From contig VNWV01000006.1 of NCBI GenBank assembly GCA_009801085.1, forward strand, positions 2,418,001 through 2,482,000: a DNA stretch of 64,000 bases, written 5' to 3'. The notes beneath the pieces were generated by a model. It had not been told where the DNA came from and searched no databases. It saw only the letters and a program-made list of their open reading frames with translations. Origin of the DNA: Lasiodiplodia sp. COLG20. Lineage: Eukaryota > Ascomycota > Dothideomycetes > Botryosphaeriales > Botryosphaeriaceae. The translations under genes and the position numbers were made by a program. This document shows positions 33,121 to 44,880 of this stretch, one piece after another (positions within the stretch are counted from its first letter, which is position 1; each line of letters begins with the position of its first letter).

Positions 33121-35260
33121 GTCGGTTTGTGCTTGTGGAAATCCTTTCGGTCAAGTCCGTTGAGAACTACAGGCTATGGGCTACGTCGTCACGCGTGCAA
33201 GGATAATTCGCACATATCATGGGTTGTTGGAGCTATCGTCTGGACGTAGATGTACACCTTTTAATTTCATATTTGCGTCCGGACGATAGCTCCAATGACC
33301 CATGACATTCTTGGCCCACTCCGTTAGCCACACGACTTTCCAGTATATATTGAACGCTAGTGAAACGTGTTTTTTTGGAGCAAAAATCAAGCCAGTGAAA
33401 GGTACGCAGAGCCGGTTGTTGAGACGGAGCTGTCGAGAAGTCGGCCTTCAAAGCGCTTCGCCTCGCCGCTTGCCCAAATGTAGAAAGGCCCACATTGCCG
33501 TAATTCTGCAACTGATCCGAAACATTTGCATTCACTAGAGCTTATGAATAAAGAAATTTCTATCAAAATCGCTTGCGCGATCGTGTGGACTATAATGATG
33601 CAGAGTTGGTTTCCTTGTTTGTTTTTCCACTTTGGGTTAGAACCAATTCAAGCTCTGCTGCAGCAAGCGAATTCTTTCCGTTGCAACAAAGCCATGAATG
33701 CTGGTTAAGTATGACTGCAAAAAGACCACACTGCGCTAGTAGGTATGCAAGGAGAAGCTCTACGCTGTTATCCACATCATCATGCAGAGCCAGTGGACGG
33801 TGTAAAAGCAGGGCAGATATGCGTGACTGCGTTGTTGGCATGAATCTGGTAGCATCATACCCGGAATTGGCGTTGGGTGGTGGAGAGCTCCTGTCACTAG
33901 GAGACAGTGATGCGTTGGAGGCGGTGGAGGATGAATTGCCGGTGGTCGGAGCAGGGGTTGGTTAGGGCGAGAGCGGTGGTGGTATGTTCCGACATTTTGG
34001 TGAGGGCTGAGATTTGCTGGGGATATCCGAAGGGTTGATCGGCCGATGAGGTGTCTTAGAACTCAGGGGGTTGGTTGGAGAGTGACGAAATGGGTGCAGA
34101 TAATTCCTCAATAAGGTCAGGATTTATATAGAGAAATTAGTTGAAATTGTCGCCGAGCAATGAGGATTTAGCAGCCGGTCGATAGGCCAAAGAAGCGATG
34201 GAGGTCGGATTTACGTGTGTTTAAAGCGGCGATCCATTTTCTTATGTAACCCTTCCAACTGCCCGGCCACGACAATACTGGTGGTCGGGCGGTACAATCG
34301 CCTACAATGACTAAACCAGGTGAGCTAATAAGTACAAGTCAAGCAGTAATGGATGGAAGGCGCGGGAATGTATAGATCTCTCTTATGTCCCTATAGATGA
34401 TATCGTAGTCTTGATAGACCGATCCAATCCAATGGAACCTATAGATCTTAGAACATCGGATAATCCGCGGAGCATGACGTGATTGCTGGGCAATAGGACG
34501 GATTTTCGGAGGATTGCGTGGGAGAGGTAATTGGGAGATGCGCAGTGCTTTATCATCTTGCAGAGCCCAGACGCACGTCGATGGTCTACACGTGGATTTA
34601 TTCCGTCGCCATTTCAAAGTCGTTCTTCGTCTCCTTTACTACATTTAGGCGTCAGGAACCCCGTTGCTCCACAACAGCGGAGCTCTCCGACACAATCGAC
34701 GGAGAAACACGCGGACGCAACGCAGAAACGGATCACGACGATCCTTAAATTCTCCGCTTAACCTTGTCTCTCGGGTTTCGTCTTTTGACTAGCCAAGAAG
34801 ATGCAAGAATCTCCACATCTCCAAGCTGTCTCTCCACCGTACCCGAGACCCGAAACTTTTCAAGTGTCGACTCGCACCTGAAATGACATGAAGGCAGCGT
34901 CATTTCCGCGCGAGTCATTACAAAGTTGCGGTCAGCTATAAGCAGATCACAACCATGACCCCGTTCCAAGATTGCCCAGGGGAAAACGATCCCGACCGTA
35001 TTGCGAATGTCGATTAGATCCTACCCCGTACATGTGCGACGCGGGTAAGGTGGAATGCGACGGCAGCTCCCGCTTCTGTTCTAAGTGCGGGAGGGGCACC
35101 ACGCGACACGACTCGTGATACGGCTTCGTCATCTGGCGATCACGCACTGCAGATTCCCTTGTTATAATAGCAGCGGGTGGGCCAATCCGGCTGGCCGTTC
35201 CGGCCCGGAGCGCGCTCTTTCCCTACGACCACATTGTCCTCATGTCATCCATTCCAAGTG
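33121..35260. other. long gene-poor stretch with MITE copy
   Basis: About 2.1 kb. The only supported element is the inverted repeat at 33217-33305. Minus-strand reading around 33840-33994 shows a short ATG frame of about 32 codons that I could not extend by splicing. Confidence 0.4.
33217..33305. repeat. MITE-like inverted repeat, copy 2
   Basis: 89-base element with 30-base terminal inverted repeats that differ at only a few positions. The left end begins TCATGGGTTGTTGGAGCTAT. The right end is the complement of TCATGGGTCATTGGAGCTAT. Both arms contain AGCTATCGTC[CT]GGACG. It shares ends and core with 27588-27673, so the two are copies of one family. The AT-rich centre differs. Confidence 0.75.
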
Positions 35261-37288
35261 ATGTTTGCGATCAAAGGCACCACGAGCTTCACAAGAAGAC
35301 TGTCGCGCAGAAGGGCGCCAAGCGCGCAAATCGATCAACAAACACCCGCCAATGCCGCCCGTTCCGATGATACCCCCCAGGCCAGCGCCGTCCATGCGAT
35401 ACATGGAATTCCACCCCCGATACCGGCCATTTGGAAACAGGACAATGGCGCACCATTCCCATCACCAATCTTGAACGATGGTGTTTCAGGGTTGTCGAGA
35501 GCGAGTGGTCGAGACTACGGATTCCATTCATCGAAAGCGACGGACCAGTATCTGCATCCTTTGTACGGAAACAGTAGCAGGAGTGGCGCCGGCGAGACGG
35601 CGTCGGACGCAGACCGAGAATTTCTGACATTAACGCTCCCAACACCCGATACACTTCCGACCTTCACCGCGCCGGACTGGACGGGTGAAACCACGCCGAA
35701 GCTACGCACATTCAGTTTACGAAGCAGCATCAGCCATACGAGCTGGAAGAGTTGGAACAATGACCGCCGGGTGGATTCAGCGCACCAGGGACCCAATTCC
35801 GAGAGGAGGACCTTTTCCATGCGCTCGCTTTCCCGGAGACTTTCGATCCGGAATGATGTAAACCCCCGTGGCGTGAGCAGTGTCACTGCTGAGAAGCCTC
35901 AAAAAGACCTACATGAAATCACACCCCCATCAAAAGAATCTGATTCCGAGCAAAATGCACCGCGGGAAGACGCCGAGTTTTTGTCTCTCTTGAAGGATTC
36001 CAGGCTCACCCCGGAACCAAGCCAACTTACGATAACGCCCGCAGCAACCGCCATCGACCACGAAAATGGTGGAAGATCCAGACCAAAAAGCATAGCAATC
36101 CATGCAGCGGCCAGGACATCAACCATCTCCCTAGCACTCTATCAACCGCACGAGGACGATTGGGTCAGGCAGACAGAGCCAACCGATGGCACCGGGGTCG
36201 ACGAAAAATGCCTGGCCATTGAGCTTGAAGACGACAAAATCCCAGTAATTCCAGAGGAGCAGCCGATCAACACGCTGGAACCTAACACCACCACCAACGC
36301 AGGAGCAGATGCTCCTGTAGGACTCCTCACCAGCTCAAACCTCCGCGCTCTGGACACCATCACCGCCGATTCCCCCTCCTTGGCGCGGGCTGCTGCCAAG
36401 GACAAAGACCTACCCGATCTCCCTCTGCCTGTGTACCCGCCCACCAGCGACGGCGGCTCCTCCAAGTTATCTGCAACACAAAGGCAACACCCAAACCGCA
36501 TAATCAAGCACAAGGCCTCTACAATCAGGAAGTCCCATCACGGCTCCGTCGCCGCTGCCGGCCATCACCTCCGCCACAACTCTACGCACCACGCGCGCTC
36601 CCGCAGCTCCACCACCCTCTTCATGAGCCTGGTCTCCCGCCGCAACACCGTGACCGACACCAAACCCCCCGCCACTGCAACCGCCAGCAACAGCAACAAC
36701 AAGATCGACGAAGGCCACCCACCATCCACCGATCGCGCCCCCACCCTCCTCTCCCGCGTTCCCAGCATGCTCCTTTCCCGCAGCTCCACCCTCCGTACTG
36801 CCATTCGCCCCAGCAGCCGCAGCCGCCGCTCCGCCCTCAACCCATACTCCACCAAAGCCAAACCAATCAAACCCGTCCCCCTCGCCACCATCAACCGCCG
36901 TTGCCAGGCATATTCGAGTAGCGACCCCGTTCAAGCGTACCTTTGCGCCCAAGAACGCGTGGGAGCGTGGGTGGCGACGCAGGAAGGGCTGGTCGAGTGG
37001 TTCCGGAAGGAGGGGCGGTGGGAAGAATACATGCGGACGAAGAGGGAGGAGAAGGAGAGGAGGAGGATGCGGGAGATGGAAGAGGAGCAGGAGCGGGTGG
37101 CCTGTGCGAAATGGCGGTTAAGGCGGTGGTTGAGTGAGGATCATGGGAGTCAGGAAGGAAGCATAGATAAAGCGCGACAGGGAAGCGTAGACGTTGATGC
37201 CGATGTGGTGGATGGAATGGTAGAGTGGCCGGAAGAGGGGATTTGGGATGGTTTCGTCAGTGGTAAGGCGATAGAAGCGGAAGAATAG
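35261..37288 (+). CDS. long disordered protein of unknown function
   Basis: Single-exon frame of 675 residues from MFAIKGTTSFTRRLSRRR; an upstream in-frame extension has no ATG and is ignored. Most of the chain is Ser/Thr/Pro-rich, low-complexity and basic, with many RxxS-type sites (for example SMRSLSRRLSIR). This suggests a disordered, phosphorylated protein. The only ordered-looking part is C-terminal (about nt 36895-37140): RRCQAYSSSDPVQAYLCAQE followed by a Trp-rich helix and a long charged coiled-coil-like helix (TKREEKERRRMREMEEEQE). That end part recurs in fungal hypothetical proteins as I recall them, without known function. No membrane segment or signal peptide. A TAG stop is at 37286. 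Confidence 0.65.
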   Translation: MFAIKGTTSFTRRLSRRRAPSAQIDQQTPANAARSDDTPQASAVHAIHGIPPPIPAIWKQDNGAPFPSPILNDGVSGLSRASGRDYGFHSSKATDQYLHPLYGNSSRSGAGETASDADREFLTLTLPTPDTLPTFTAPDWTGETTPKLRTFSLRSSISHTSWKSWNNDRRVDSAHQGPNSERRTFSMRSLSRRLSIRNDVNPRGVSSVTAEKPQKDLHEITPPSKESDSEQNAPREDAEFLSLLKDSRLTPEPSQLTITPAATAIDHENGGRSRPKSIAIHAAARTSTISLALYQPHEDDWVRQTEPTDGTGVDEKCLAIELEDDKIPVIPEEQPINTLEPNTTTNAGADAPVGLLTSSNLRALDTITADSPSLARAAAKDKDLPDLPLPVYPPTSDGGSSKLSATQRQHPNRIIKHKASTIRKSHHGSVAAAGHHLRHNSTHHARSRSSTTLFMSLVSRRNTVTDTKPPATATASNSNNKIDEGHPPSTDRAPTLLSRVPSMLLSRSSTLRTAIRPSSRSRRSALNPYSTKAKPIKPVPLATINRRCQAYSSSDPVQAYLCAQERVGAWVATQEGLVEWFRKEGRWEEYMRTKREEKERRRMREMEEEQERVACAKWRLRRWLSEDHGSQEGSIDKARQGSVDVDADVVDGMVEWPEEGIWDGFVSGKAIEAEE

Positions 37289-38181
37289 AAGTTTATTCAA
37301 GCGCTGAATGAGTGGCATGAAGAGCCAAGTGAGTGCCTAGCGTGACTGCCATGCCCTCACCCAATCTGCTCAGCCATTGCATGTACTATTGAAACCTTGG
37401 AGCTTTCTGAAACGGAAAACTTACTTGGCGACACCCCTGGCATCCATTGCCGTCTTCTCCCAACCCTGGTCATACTCTTTCATCTCCTCCTTCGCTGGCG
37501 TACTGTTTGAACGATGCGCCCAAGGTCGCGAAAGAGGCTGTGGGAGGCGCACGAGAACGGCCAGATGTGGCTACAGTGAGCGGTGATCGAGGAACGCATC
37601 GTGCCGGACAAGTGCAAGCGGTCCTGGGTCTCATCGCTGTTAAGACGAAGTCTATTTAGGGTGACAATGACATATCTAAGCCACAGCAACTTGGCTAATA
37701 CCGAAAGATCAGATCTTCCGGGGAAGCGTCGGAAAGCGAACATCCTTCGGTGGCCCGTGACGTTAGGCTCCTTCGACGCCTCTCAAAACGTCCAGCGTGT
37801 TCTAATTACGGATGCACCATCCTCTGTTTATATCCAATCATCCATTTCAACCCTCTATGATCTGCGGCCCGCACCCATTTGTTGCGCGCTATTTCTGCAA
37901 GGCCATGTACAAAGCTATAACCAGACACATACACTTCCGGATATCATCGGAAACCACCGGAAACAGTGCTAAGGGGGACAACAAGCTTTGCATGTGTTAC
38001 GTGGCTGTCTTTCAGATATTGAGGCGGTGCATTAGGGTTTGAAGATCTGCAAACTGTGTACGAGCCGGTGTTTAAAAACAAAAACATCTGTTATTCGGTC
38101 AAGTTTTAACAGACGACTCAACATCTCCTTCTTTCATTAACTTGGATCTATTTTTTGATCGGGATTCCTTCATTCTTTAAG
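37289..38181. other. gene-free stretch
   Basis: About 0.9 kb between the disordered-protein gene and the RTA1-like gene. Nothing recognisable on either strand. Confidence 0.4.
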
Positions 38182-39209
38182 ATGTCCACACCAACCCCAC
38201 ACTACTTCACACAGTACCAGCCCAGCTTAATAGCTGCTGTCGCAGTAACAGTCTTTTTCACAGTGACCACGGCAATTCACATTACCCAGGTTATCAGATA
38301 TCGGACCTTTTACTTTATTCCCTTCGCTTTTGGGGGTCTTTGTAAGTGTTCTGGCAAAGAAATATAGCTCGACTAATACGATTCCTAGGTGAGATTGTTG
38401 GGTATCTTTCGCGTTCTATTGCGGCTGCGCAATATCCAGATTGCGGCACTATCCCGTATCTCCTGAATACAATACTCCCTCTGATGGCGCCAGCCCCACT
38501 TGCCGCATCCATGTACCCCATTCTGGGCCACATTATCCTCGAGACTGGTGGAGAGCGATTGGCTCTGGTTCGCGCTTCCTGGCGCACGAAGATATTGCTC
38601 CTTGGTGACATTCTCTCGGGTGCCACCCAAGCTATAGGTATGGATGCTCGGAGATTGGCATACATACAACTAACTTGTGATCGATATAGGCGGTATCATG
38701 ATCTCAAGAGCCAACGGCTCAAAAGCTGCTATGGAACGAGGCGAACAAATCACAGCCATCGGCCTGATGATTCAGCTTGGCTTCTTTTGTTCATTTCTTG
38801 TCCTTGCTATCCACTACCACTTTCGGATCAAGAACAATCTTACCGACGCTTCGTGAGTAGATTCGATGCCCAACAGAGCAGTACTGCTATGGACTAACAT
38901 TTGAATTATCAACTCAGGTGGTATGTCGACTGGCGAACGTATCTAGGCATTATTTACTTCGCGGGAGGACTTATCGTCATACGCACTGCTTTTCGTCTTA
39001 TTGAGTACATTCAGGGAGATGAGGGCGAGCTCCGGTCGAGCGAGGTCTATCTCTACCTCTTCGACGCGGCGCTTATACTTCCAGCTATGGCCATCTTTAA
39101 TTTCAAGCATCCTCGCTTCCTCGCTGTGACCGGCGAGCGCCTCCGGCCACAGAATGACGATGCCCTCGAGAGCGACACCTACCTTCTTCAAGAGAGGGGT
39201 ACGAAGTAA
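38182..39209 (+). CDS. RTA1-like seven-transmembrane protein
   Basis: Spliced model of 287 residues: exons 38182-38341, 38389-38637, 38690-38852 and 38918-39209. It shows the RTA1 (lipid-translocating exporter-like) layout of seven hydrophobic helices. Landmarks are FYFIPFAFGGLCEIVGY across the first junction, LAASMYPILGHIILE, ILLLGDILSGATQAIGG across the second, IQLGFFCSFLVLAIHYHF, and the terminal SEVYLYLFDAALILPAMAIF. Yeast relatives confer resistance to 7-aminocholesterol or move long-chain bases. The fungal family is widely expanded and mostly uncharacterised. It lies 1.2 kb left of the cluster regulator on the same strand. Membership in the cluster is possible but not shown. Confidence 0.85.
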
Positions 39210-40399
39210 AGTAGTCGGGGCTGAGAGGTTCTGCTGCAATGTTGGATTCAAAGGCTTTGCCGTTACGCAATGGACATTGATAGCTATTCTCATCTGTTCT
39301 TTCATTGTCAAATATCATGTAGAATTGAACCGTCACGACTTTCTCTTCTTCCAAATTAGTCTAACCCAAGCTGAATCGACTGTAGTAAGTGTCGGATTGG
39401 CATCTCAACCATACACACCAGGCTTGGCTTGACGTCCATTGCGTGAGAAATAACAAGGTGCCTTAGCGTCATAGGCCGGTTTCTGGCACAGACTATCAGT
39501 CAGCCGTCTCCCTCCGGAGCGGTCGGGCTTCGTGGCGTAAAGTATGGTTGGCTAACGGACGTGTCATCACCCGCCTGCCGCAGCTCTGAAACGCCTGTTT
39601 CAAGGCTAACATGGATGAAGCTGCCGAGGTCATACGTCCTAGAAGATGCGGCATATGCGTGGCGGTATTGCCTCGTCGCGTACATGTCATCGCACCGTGC
39701 CATCTCGGCTTAAACGTCGCTTAGGACCTCGGGGAGTCCCAGTTTCGTCGATTTGGCATGGAATGGATGGGCGGACTATCGTCTTGTGATATCAAAAGTA
39801 TGTCCTGCCAGAAGTGCAGGTGAGTGTTGGCCGGGATTTGCACCTCATTGGCCACCCGCTCATCCCCCGACCAGGGGTTCCTGTACATAGTTTCCGAACA
39901 GCGGCTTACGCGCCGCCCGCTCCACATGAAAGCGCGGGGTGCGCACGAACCTCTGCTTAAAGTGGAGCCAGCTACGAGCTATCTACGATAATAGAAGAAT
40001 CTCTATAGCTGTAAAATTCAAGATTGATGGTCAATCCTGGCAGCTGACAATTCTGCCTGATGTGCCGGCAACCGGCGGAATCGGGTGGAGTTTTATGTGG
40101 AGCAAGTCAGACATGACAGTGCCCATTGACTCGCGAGCCGGTCCCTGGCCGCAAGCTGCGAATCATGGGATCACTGTGGCAGTGCTGTGAGAAATGTGAG
40201 AGATCGTTATAAATGAGTCTTTAGTTTGTACCCGGACTCGCTGACCCCTAATTGGTCGTTTATTTTTCCTTTCTTCTCTTTATCTCTTCCAGGTGTGCTT
40301 AAACAAAAGCCTCGGCAACTCCAGTCCCCTGTTCAACAGACCCGTCCCTTTTTACTGCGCTACCTACTTCTTTTCCTTTTCTTGCTGTGGCGAGCCAGT
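39210..40399. other. gene-poor stretch upstream of regulator
   Basis: 1.2 kb. It contains an 84-codon plus-strand frame, 39939-40190, whose second half looks protein-like (contains DGQSWQLTILPDVPATGG) but matches no family I know. The right end is the leader of the regulator gene. Confidence 0.3.
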
Positions 40400-43050
40400 A
40401 TGCCTGGCGGTCACGCCTGCCCCTGTGGGAAGACTTTCCGCCGCCGCGAACACCTCAACCGTCACGTGCTAGCGCACCATAGACACAGGCGCCATATCTG
40501 TGAGATCTGCAACCGCACATTCTCGAGGGGGTATGCAACCCTTTGGTTGTTTCGGCTTTGTGTCCTTCAGTACTGATGCAGCGCAAGTGCAACAGGGACG
40601 TTTTGAAACGCCACAAAGTACTGCATCAGGATAGTGGCCGTCGCGATGCCGCCGGCAATTACGTGCCATCCCGCGTCTTAATGGCGTGCGATCGGTGCCA
40701 CTTGCGCAAGGAGCGCTGTTCAGGCGAGGTTCCGTGCTTGCGGTGCCTTGTGAACGGCTCCCAGTGCCGGCACTCTCGCGTATCGTCATCGCCGGCCATC
40801 GGAGATCTTTCTGTGTCGGACGCCCCCGTCCGGGCTCATCGAGAGGCAATGGCGGCGCCGTTCCTACGGCCCAGCCTCACCAGCCGAACAGCAATATCGA
40901 ACGATGCCGACCACCGATCGGGAAAGCGAACCATACCCCAGGGCCCGGCCTCATCAAATCAGGCCTCCTTAGCCGACGACAGCTGCTTCATTGCACAGGG
41001 CATTTGCAGCAACGAGATCCCACCCCACTCCATCTCAGTTCCTCAGCCTTCGGTAGACAACATGCAACAAACACGTCTGCTGCAAGTGCAGAACGCCTTT
41101 ATGGGACATTCGTTGATTTCATCCTCATCCTTGGGCGCGAATGAATTCCTGCTGGATGCTATCCCCGCCATCGATTCCGGCCCCTATTTCCCCTCAAATA
41201 TCCAGCAGGATGACAGGTACATGGCAAGCGAGTCTTGTTTGACTGAGGACACTTCCAATTGGCAGAGTAAATCAACGACTGAGCCGACACCGTCGTCTGG
41301 AAATCCATCGAGTCGTCCGCACCTTGATCAATACAGCCTCTTCGACCTCCGCCAGCCAAGCATTCTTCAGGTTCCTACGAACATATGGACGCTCACTTCC
41401 TTGTTTTGCACTCCTGCGCTACTCGACCTCTACTTTAACGAGTTCGCATCCAGCTGGCCGCTTCTTCACCGAGGCCACTTTTTCAGCGCCCTCGAGCAGC
41501 AACCACTGGAGCTGCTGTGCTCGGCGGCTCTGCTCGGAACTTTGCTTGAGCCCAACATCAATAAGAACGCTGCTGGTAACGGCAGTCAGGTGGACCAACG
41601 GCCGGCCGCCAAGAGCCTGCATGAGTGGTTGCTCGAGAACCTGAGCACGCACCTTAACCAGCGCCGAGAGGAAGGCTCGGGACGTGTGGATAGCAACCGA
41701 GCGGCCGACCTTGCCGCGGCGCAGGCGTTGCTGTTGAACATTATCTACGGAATCTGTACCGACCAGGTGATGCTGCGCGTGCGGCTCTGTTCCAGCTTTG
41801 GCACTCTCGTAGAGTGGATTCGCGAAGCCGGCCTCTTTCAGCACGACAATCAAATCATGCTCCTGAGCACAACGGGTATCGAAATGGACGAGTATCACCG
41901 GTGGACAGCAATTGAATCCAAGAAACGGCTCGCCTTTGCCGCCTTCCGATTGGACTCCTACATCTCTCTCTGCTACGACCGCGGGCCCATCATTCGCTTC
42001 CAGGAAGTGTGCGTGCCGTTGCCATCTTCGGACGCTCTGTGGAATGCTGCTCACCCGGGCGCCTGGCGCCTGGCACTCCAGCTCGAGCCGAACGGCCGCT
42101 TGCACGAGACCTTTTCGTCCCTCTGCACCTCAGCCTTCGCCGGCCTGACGCACGTCGCTGTGCCGGTGCTGCTGGAGGAGGACTACGAGCTTGCACTGTG
42201 CGCTTTGCAAGGAGGTTTGTGGGAGGCCTCGCTGCAGCAACACGAGCAATCCATCCTCCCGCACTCATCCTCCGGCTCCATCGGCAGAACGAGTGAAAAA
42301 ATCGCCATTGAGCGCAGCGAGGCCTGGAAAGCGCAGCTGGAGAGCTGGCACACGCATCGTAACCGCTCCCAGAAGGTCAACGCTGATTACTCGTCATTGG
42401 CCCATCGTCGCAGTGCCCGCTTTAGCGGGACGATGATGTATCTATTCTCGTTTTTGCGGATCCATGCCGACATTATTCTCATCCGCCGCTTGATCGCAAG
42501 CCGTGACCTGCAACGCCGGAGGTCAGCGTCCCCAGCCGCGTCCGTGACTTCACGCTGCCTGGAATCTCGCCTGTCAGCATGGGCCGAGACTAGCAATGCC
42601 AGGGCGGCGTTGAGGTGTGCTGCTCAGGTACTTCAAATCTACGTGCAAGAAGAGATCGATCGCGCTGCTTCTCTTGTGTTCCGACCCGTCGTCGACCTTA
42701 TGGGCGTCGGTTGCATGTTCCGTGCTGCGTTGGTTGTCTGGGCCTACACTCGATCCACCTTCTCCTGTGATACGTGTATGGATATCTCTGCCGAGTCTTC
42801 CCACCGTCTACGAGGTGGCCTCTTGGAACCACAGGTAGCTTGCGAAATTGGAGTCGACCTAGACTTGCACGCCATCAGCGGGTGGATTTCGAGTGGTGGA
42901 AAGGCCTCATTCAACGGTATTCCCGTATGCGCATGCACTCTTCCGTTGATGCTTGAGTCTTTCATATCCGTCATGCGAGCATGTGCACTTTTAGTAGACT
43001 TTGCCAAACCGCTTGTAGATGTACTGGAGAACCTCAAGTATTGCCATTGA
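40400..43050 (+). CDS. cluster transcription factor with C2H2 fingers and Zn2Cys6 domain
   Basis: Spliced model of 861 residues: exons 40400-40530 and 40596-43050. Two N-terminal C2H2-type fingers are seen. The first is degenerate (CPCGKTFRRREHLNRHVLAHH). The second is regular, CEICNRTFSRG joined across the intron to DVLKRHKVLH. Immediately after is a Zn2Cys6 cluster (CDRCHLRKERC with CLRCLVNGSQC). A fungal_trans middle homology region spans about residues 320-600, and a hydrophobic C-terminus follows. Proteins with this double zinc module commonly regulate fungal secondary-metabolite genes. Its place at the left end of the oxidase/PKS block makes it the likely pathway activator. The intron inside the second finger means retention would remove the Zn2Cys6 and activation parts. 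Confidence 0.85.
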
Positions 43051-43159
43051 TATGAGCAACTACCTTACAATGCTATTCCCACCGGATGAGATGAACAGAA
43101 GCAGCATCAGAGCCGTACAATGCCCTCGAGAACTTTCATTATCAAAGCCCTACTTTCCA

Positions 43160-44808
43160 CTATTCATATCCAAGTTGTTTGTACGCATCATAAAATCCAG
43201 CAATATCAGACGCCAGTTCATGCGGGTGTTCAAGAGCAGGGAAGTGCCCGCCCTTTAAGTACGTAAGCTCACGCTGTTTTCAGGCTGAGTGACTTGGCAA
43301 CGTACCTTAAGATGATGCTTGAAATAGATAAGCCTTCCTTTCTGCGCAATCACCGACCTCGGAACTGGCGTTATGTCCTTTGGAAACCACGAGAATCCGA
43401 GAGGTTTGTCAACTCTGAGGCTCGCCAGACTCCACGTGGGTGAATTAGTCTTTTTCTATACGTCAGGTATGCCTTGAGTAAATACGTGAAGATTCTTACC
43501 TCTCTGTAAGCATAGATACTCGTGGGAAATGTTTCACTCAACCACCATAGCGAGACACTTGTCAGAATAAAATCGGTACTGAACGGAATTTCAGGCCACT
43601 CTAGGAATTTCTCGCTAACCCTGTGGTACGTTATCAATTAGTGTTTTGAGAGAGGATGTTCAAAGGACCAACCATGCAAGCAAAGCCAGCGGATTGCTGG
43701 CTAATACGTGGCCAATAGTGCTCGGACGCGTGCCATGCTCATGGAGGTAGGCACTACCATTCGCTCTGAACTCAGCTGCCCTTTCGAGGCCTTGTATTTC
43801 GATGGGATCAGTAGTAATATTCATATCTGTCACCACCGAGAAGTCCATGTTGACTTCCATCCACCTGAATCAGCTTCAATGCGATGAATCTCACGGATAC
43901 AGCAAACTTACGATGGATCCCTAAAGCTGCGAGTCAGCGTTGTAGCTTATTGACAAAGAGTATGGACATGCTACTTGCCTCTGCAATCTTCATGATTTAG
44001 CGCCAAAGTCTTTGCCACCAGACTTCCAATATCGCCCCCTTGAGCTATATATCCACCATGCTGGGCATCGAAGCCGAGATTCACCATCAAATTATTAATG
44101 ATGAAGGCGACATCGCTGAGAGAGAACTCTCTATCGAGGGGTGGAGGAGAAGAGAAAAGGTAGCCTTAGACCCCATAAGTCATTAACGATCAACATGGGA
44201 ATGATGCTACACACCTGGTAGGCTCGGCACAATGATGTGAAACTCTCCTGCAGTAGCGTTGCGTAATGCCGGTATAAGAGGGAAAAATTCGATGATAGAT
44301 CCTGGCCCGTTATTCCACTGATACTCTCGCGTCTTGCAGTTGCAAGCTGTAGCTTACCTGGCCATCCATGAAGTAGAACTAAAGGCTGTGCCGCAGGGTT
44401 CTCTGACAGGAGTGCCGCGAAATGTATCTTGAAGTCTGTTCCACCCCGATCTTTCACCGTTGTCAGGAATTGTGGGATGCTATTCAGCTCGTCCTCTTTT
44501 TGGTACCTGTAGCGGATGCTTATTAGCCCGTGGTTGGCTGGATTGCAGCAGTCTCTGAGAATACAATACCAGTTAAAGGTTAACCACGTCTGCTTCGCCT
44601 CTGCTAACCATTCGTCCGTCACACCGAAACCGGGATTGGTGCCCTCGTAAGTGGGTTGCGGCAGCTTGCCAAGGCCAACAAGCTGCAACATCTCCGCTAC
44701 TTTGTCCTCAGGAAAGTGTATCTCGAATGGTGTCACATTACCATTGCGCAGCGGGAAGCCGTAGGAAAACACGGCAAAAAAGCAGGAGAAGACGACAATG
44801 TAATTCAT
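43160..44808 (-). CDS. epoxide hydrolase (microsomal type, EHN + alpha/beta hydrolase) with signal peptide
   Basis: Opens epoxides with water via an ester intermediate. Spliced model of 407 residues in nine exons: 44808-44570, 44506-44358, 44301-44215, 44164-43975, 43920-43912, 43864-43673, 43620-43500, 43449-43306 and 43252-43160. The start gives a signal/anchor sequence, MNYIVVFSCFFAVFSYGFPL. An EHN domain follows (FEIHFPEDKV to TWLTFNWY). Then come the oxyanion motif HGWPGS, nucleophile Asp in QGGDIGS, and catalytic His in GGHFPALEHP. The late segment KFLEWPEIPFSTDFILTSVS is typical of the family's lid/C-terminal region. The fifth exon is only 9 bases; both flanking introns have good ends and branch sites, and skipping it also keeps frame. 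It sits between the regulator and the FAD monooxygenase, suggesting epoxide formation and opening in one pathway. Confidence 0.88.
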
Positions 44809-44873
44809 TCTGAACGAATATGACGGAGAGGCGCCAGTCGTGTTCGATGAGGAACTTAAGTAGATAAAATCCA

Positions 44874-44880
44874 TTATATA
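44874..44880 (-). promoter_or_regulatory. TATA box of epoxide hydrolase gene
   Basis: TATATAA on the minus strand, 65 bases upstream of the start codon at 44808. Confidence 0.45.

Noticed and set aside
33840..33994. Short minus-strand ATG frame beginning MSEHTTTALALTNP
   Set aside because: Ends after about 32 codons, and no convincing intron links it to the neighbouring minus-strand frame at 33590-33841.
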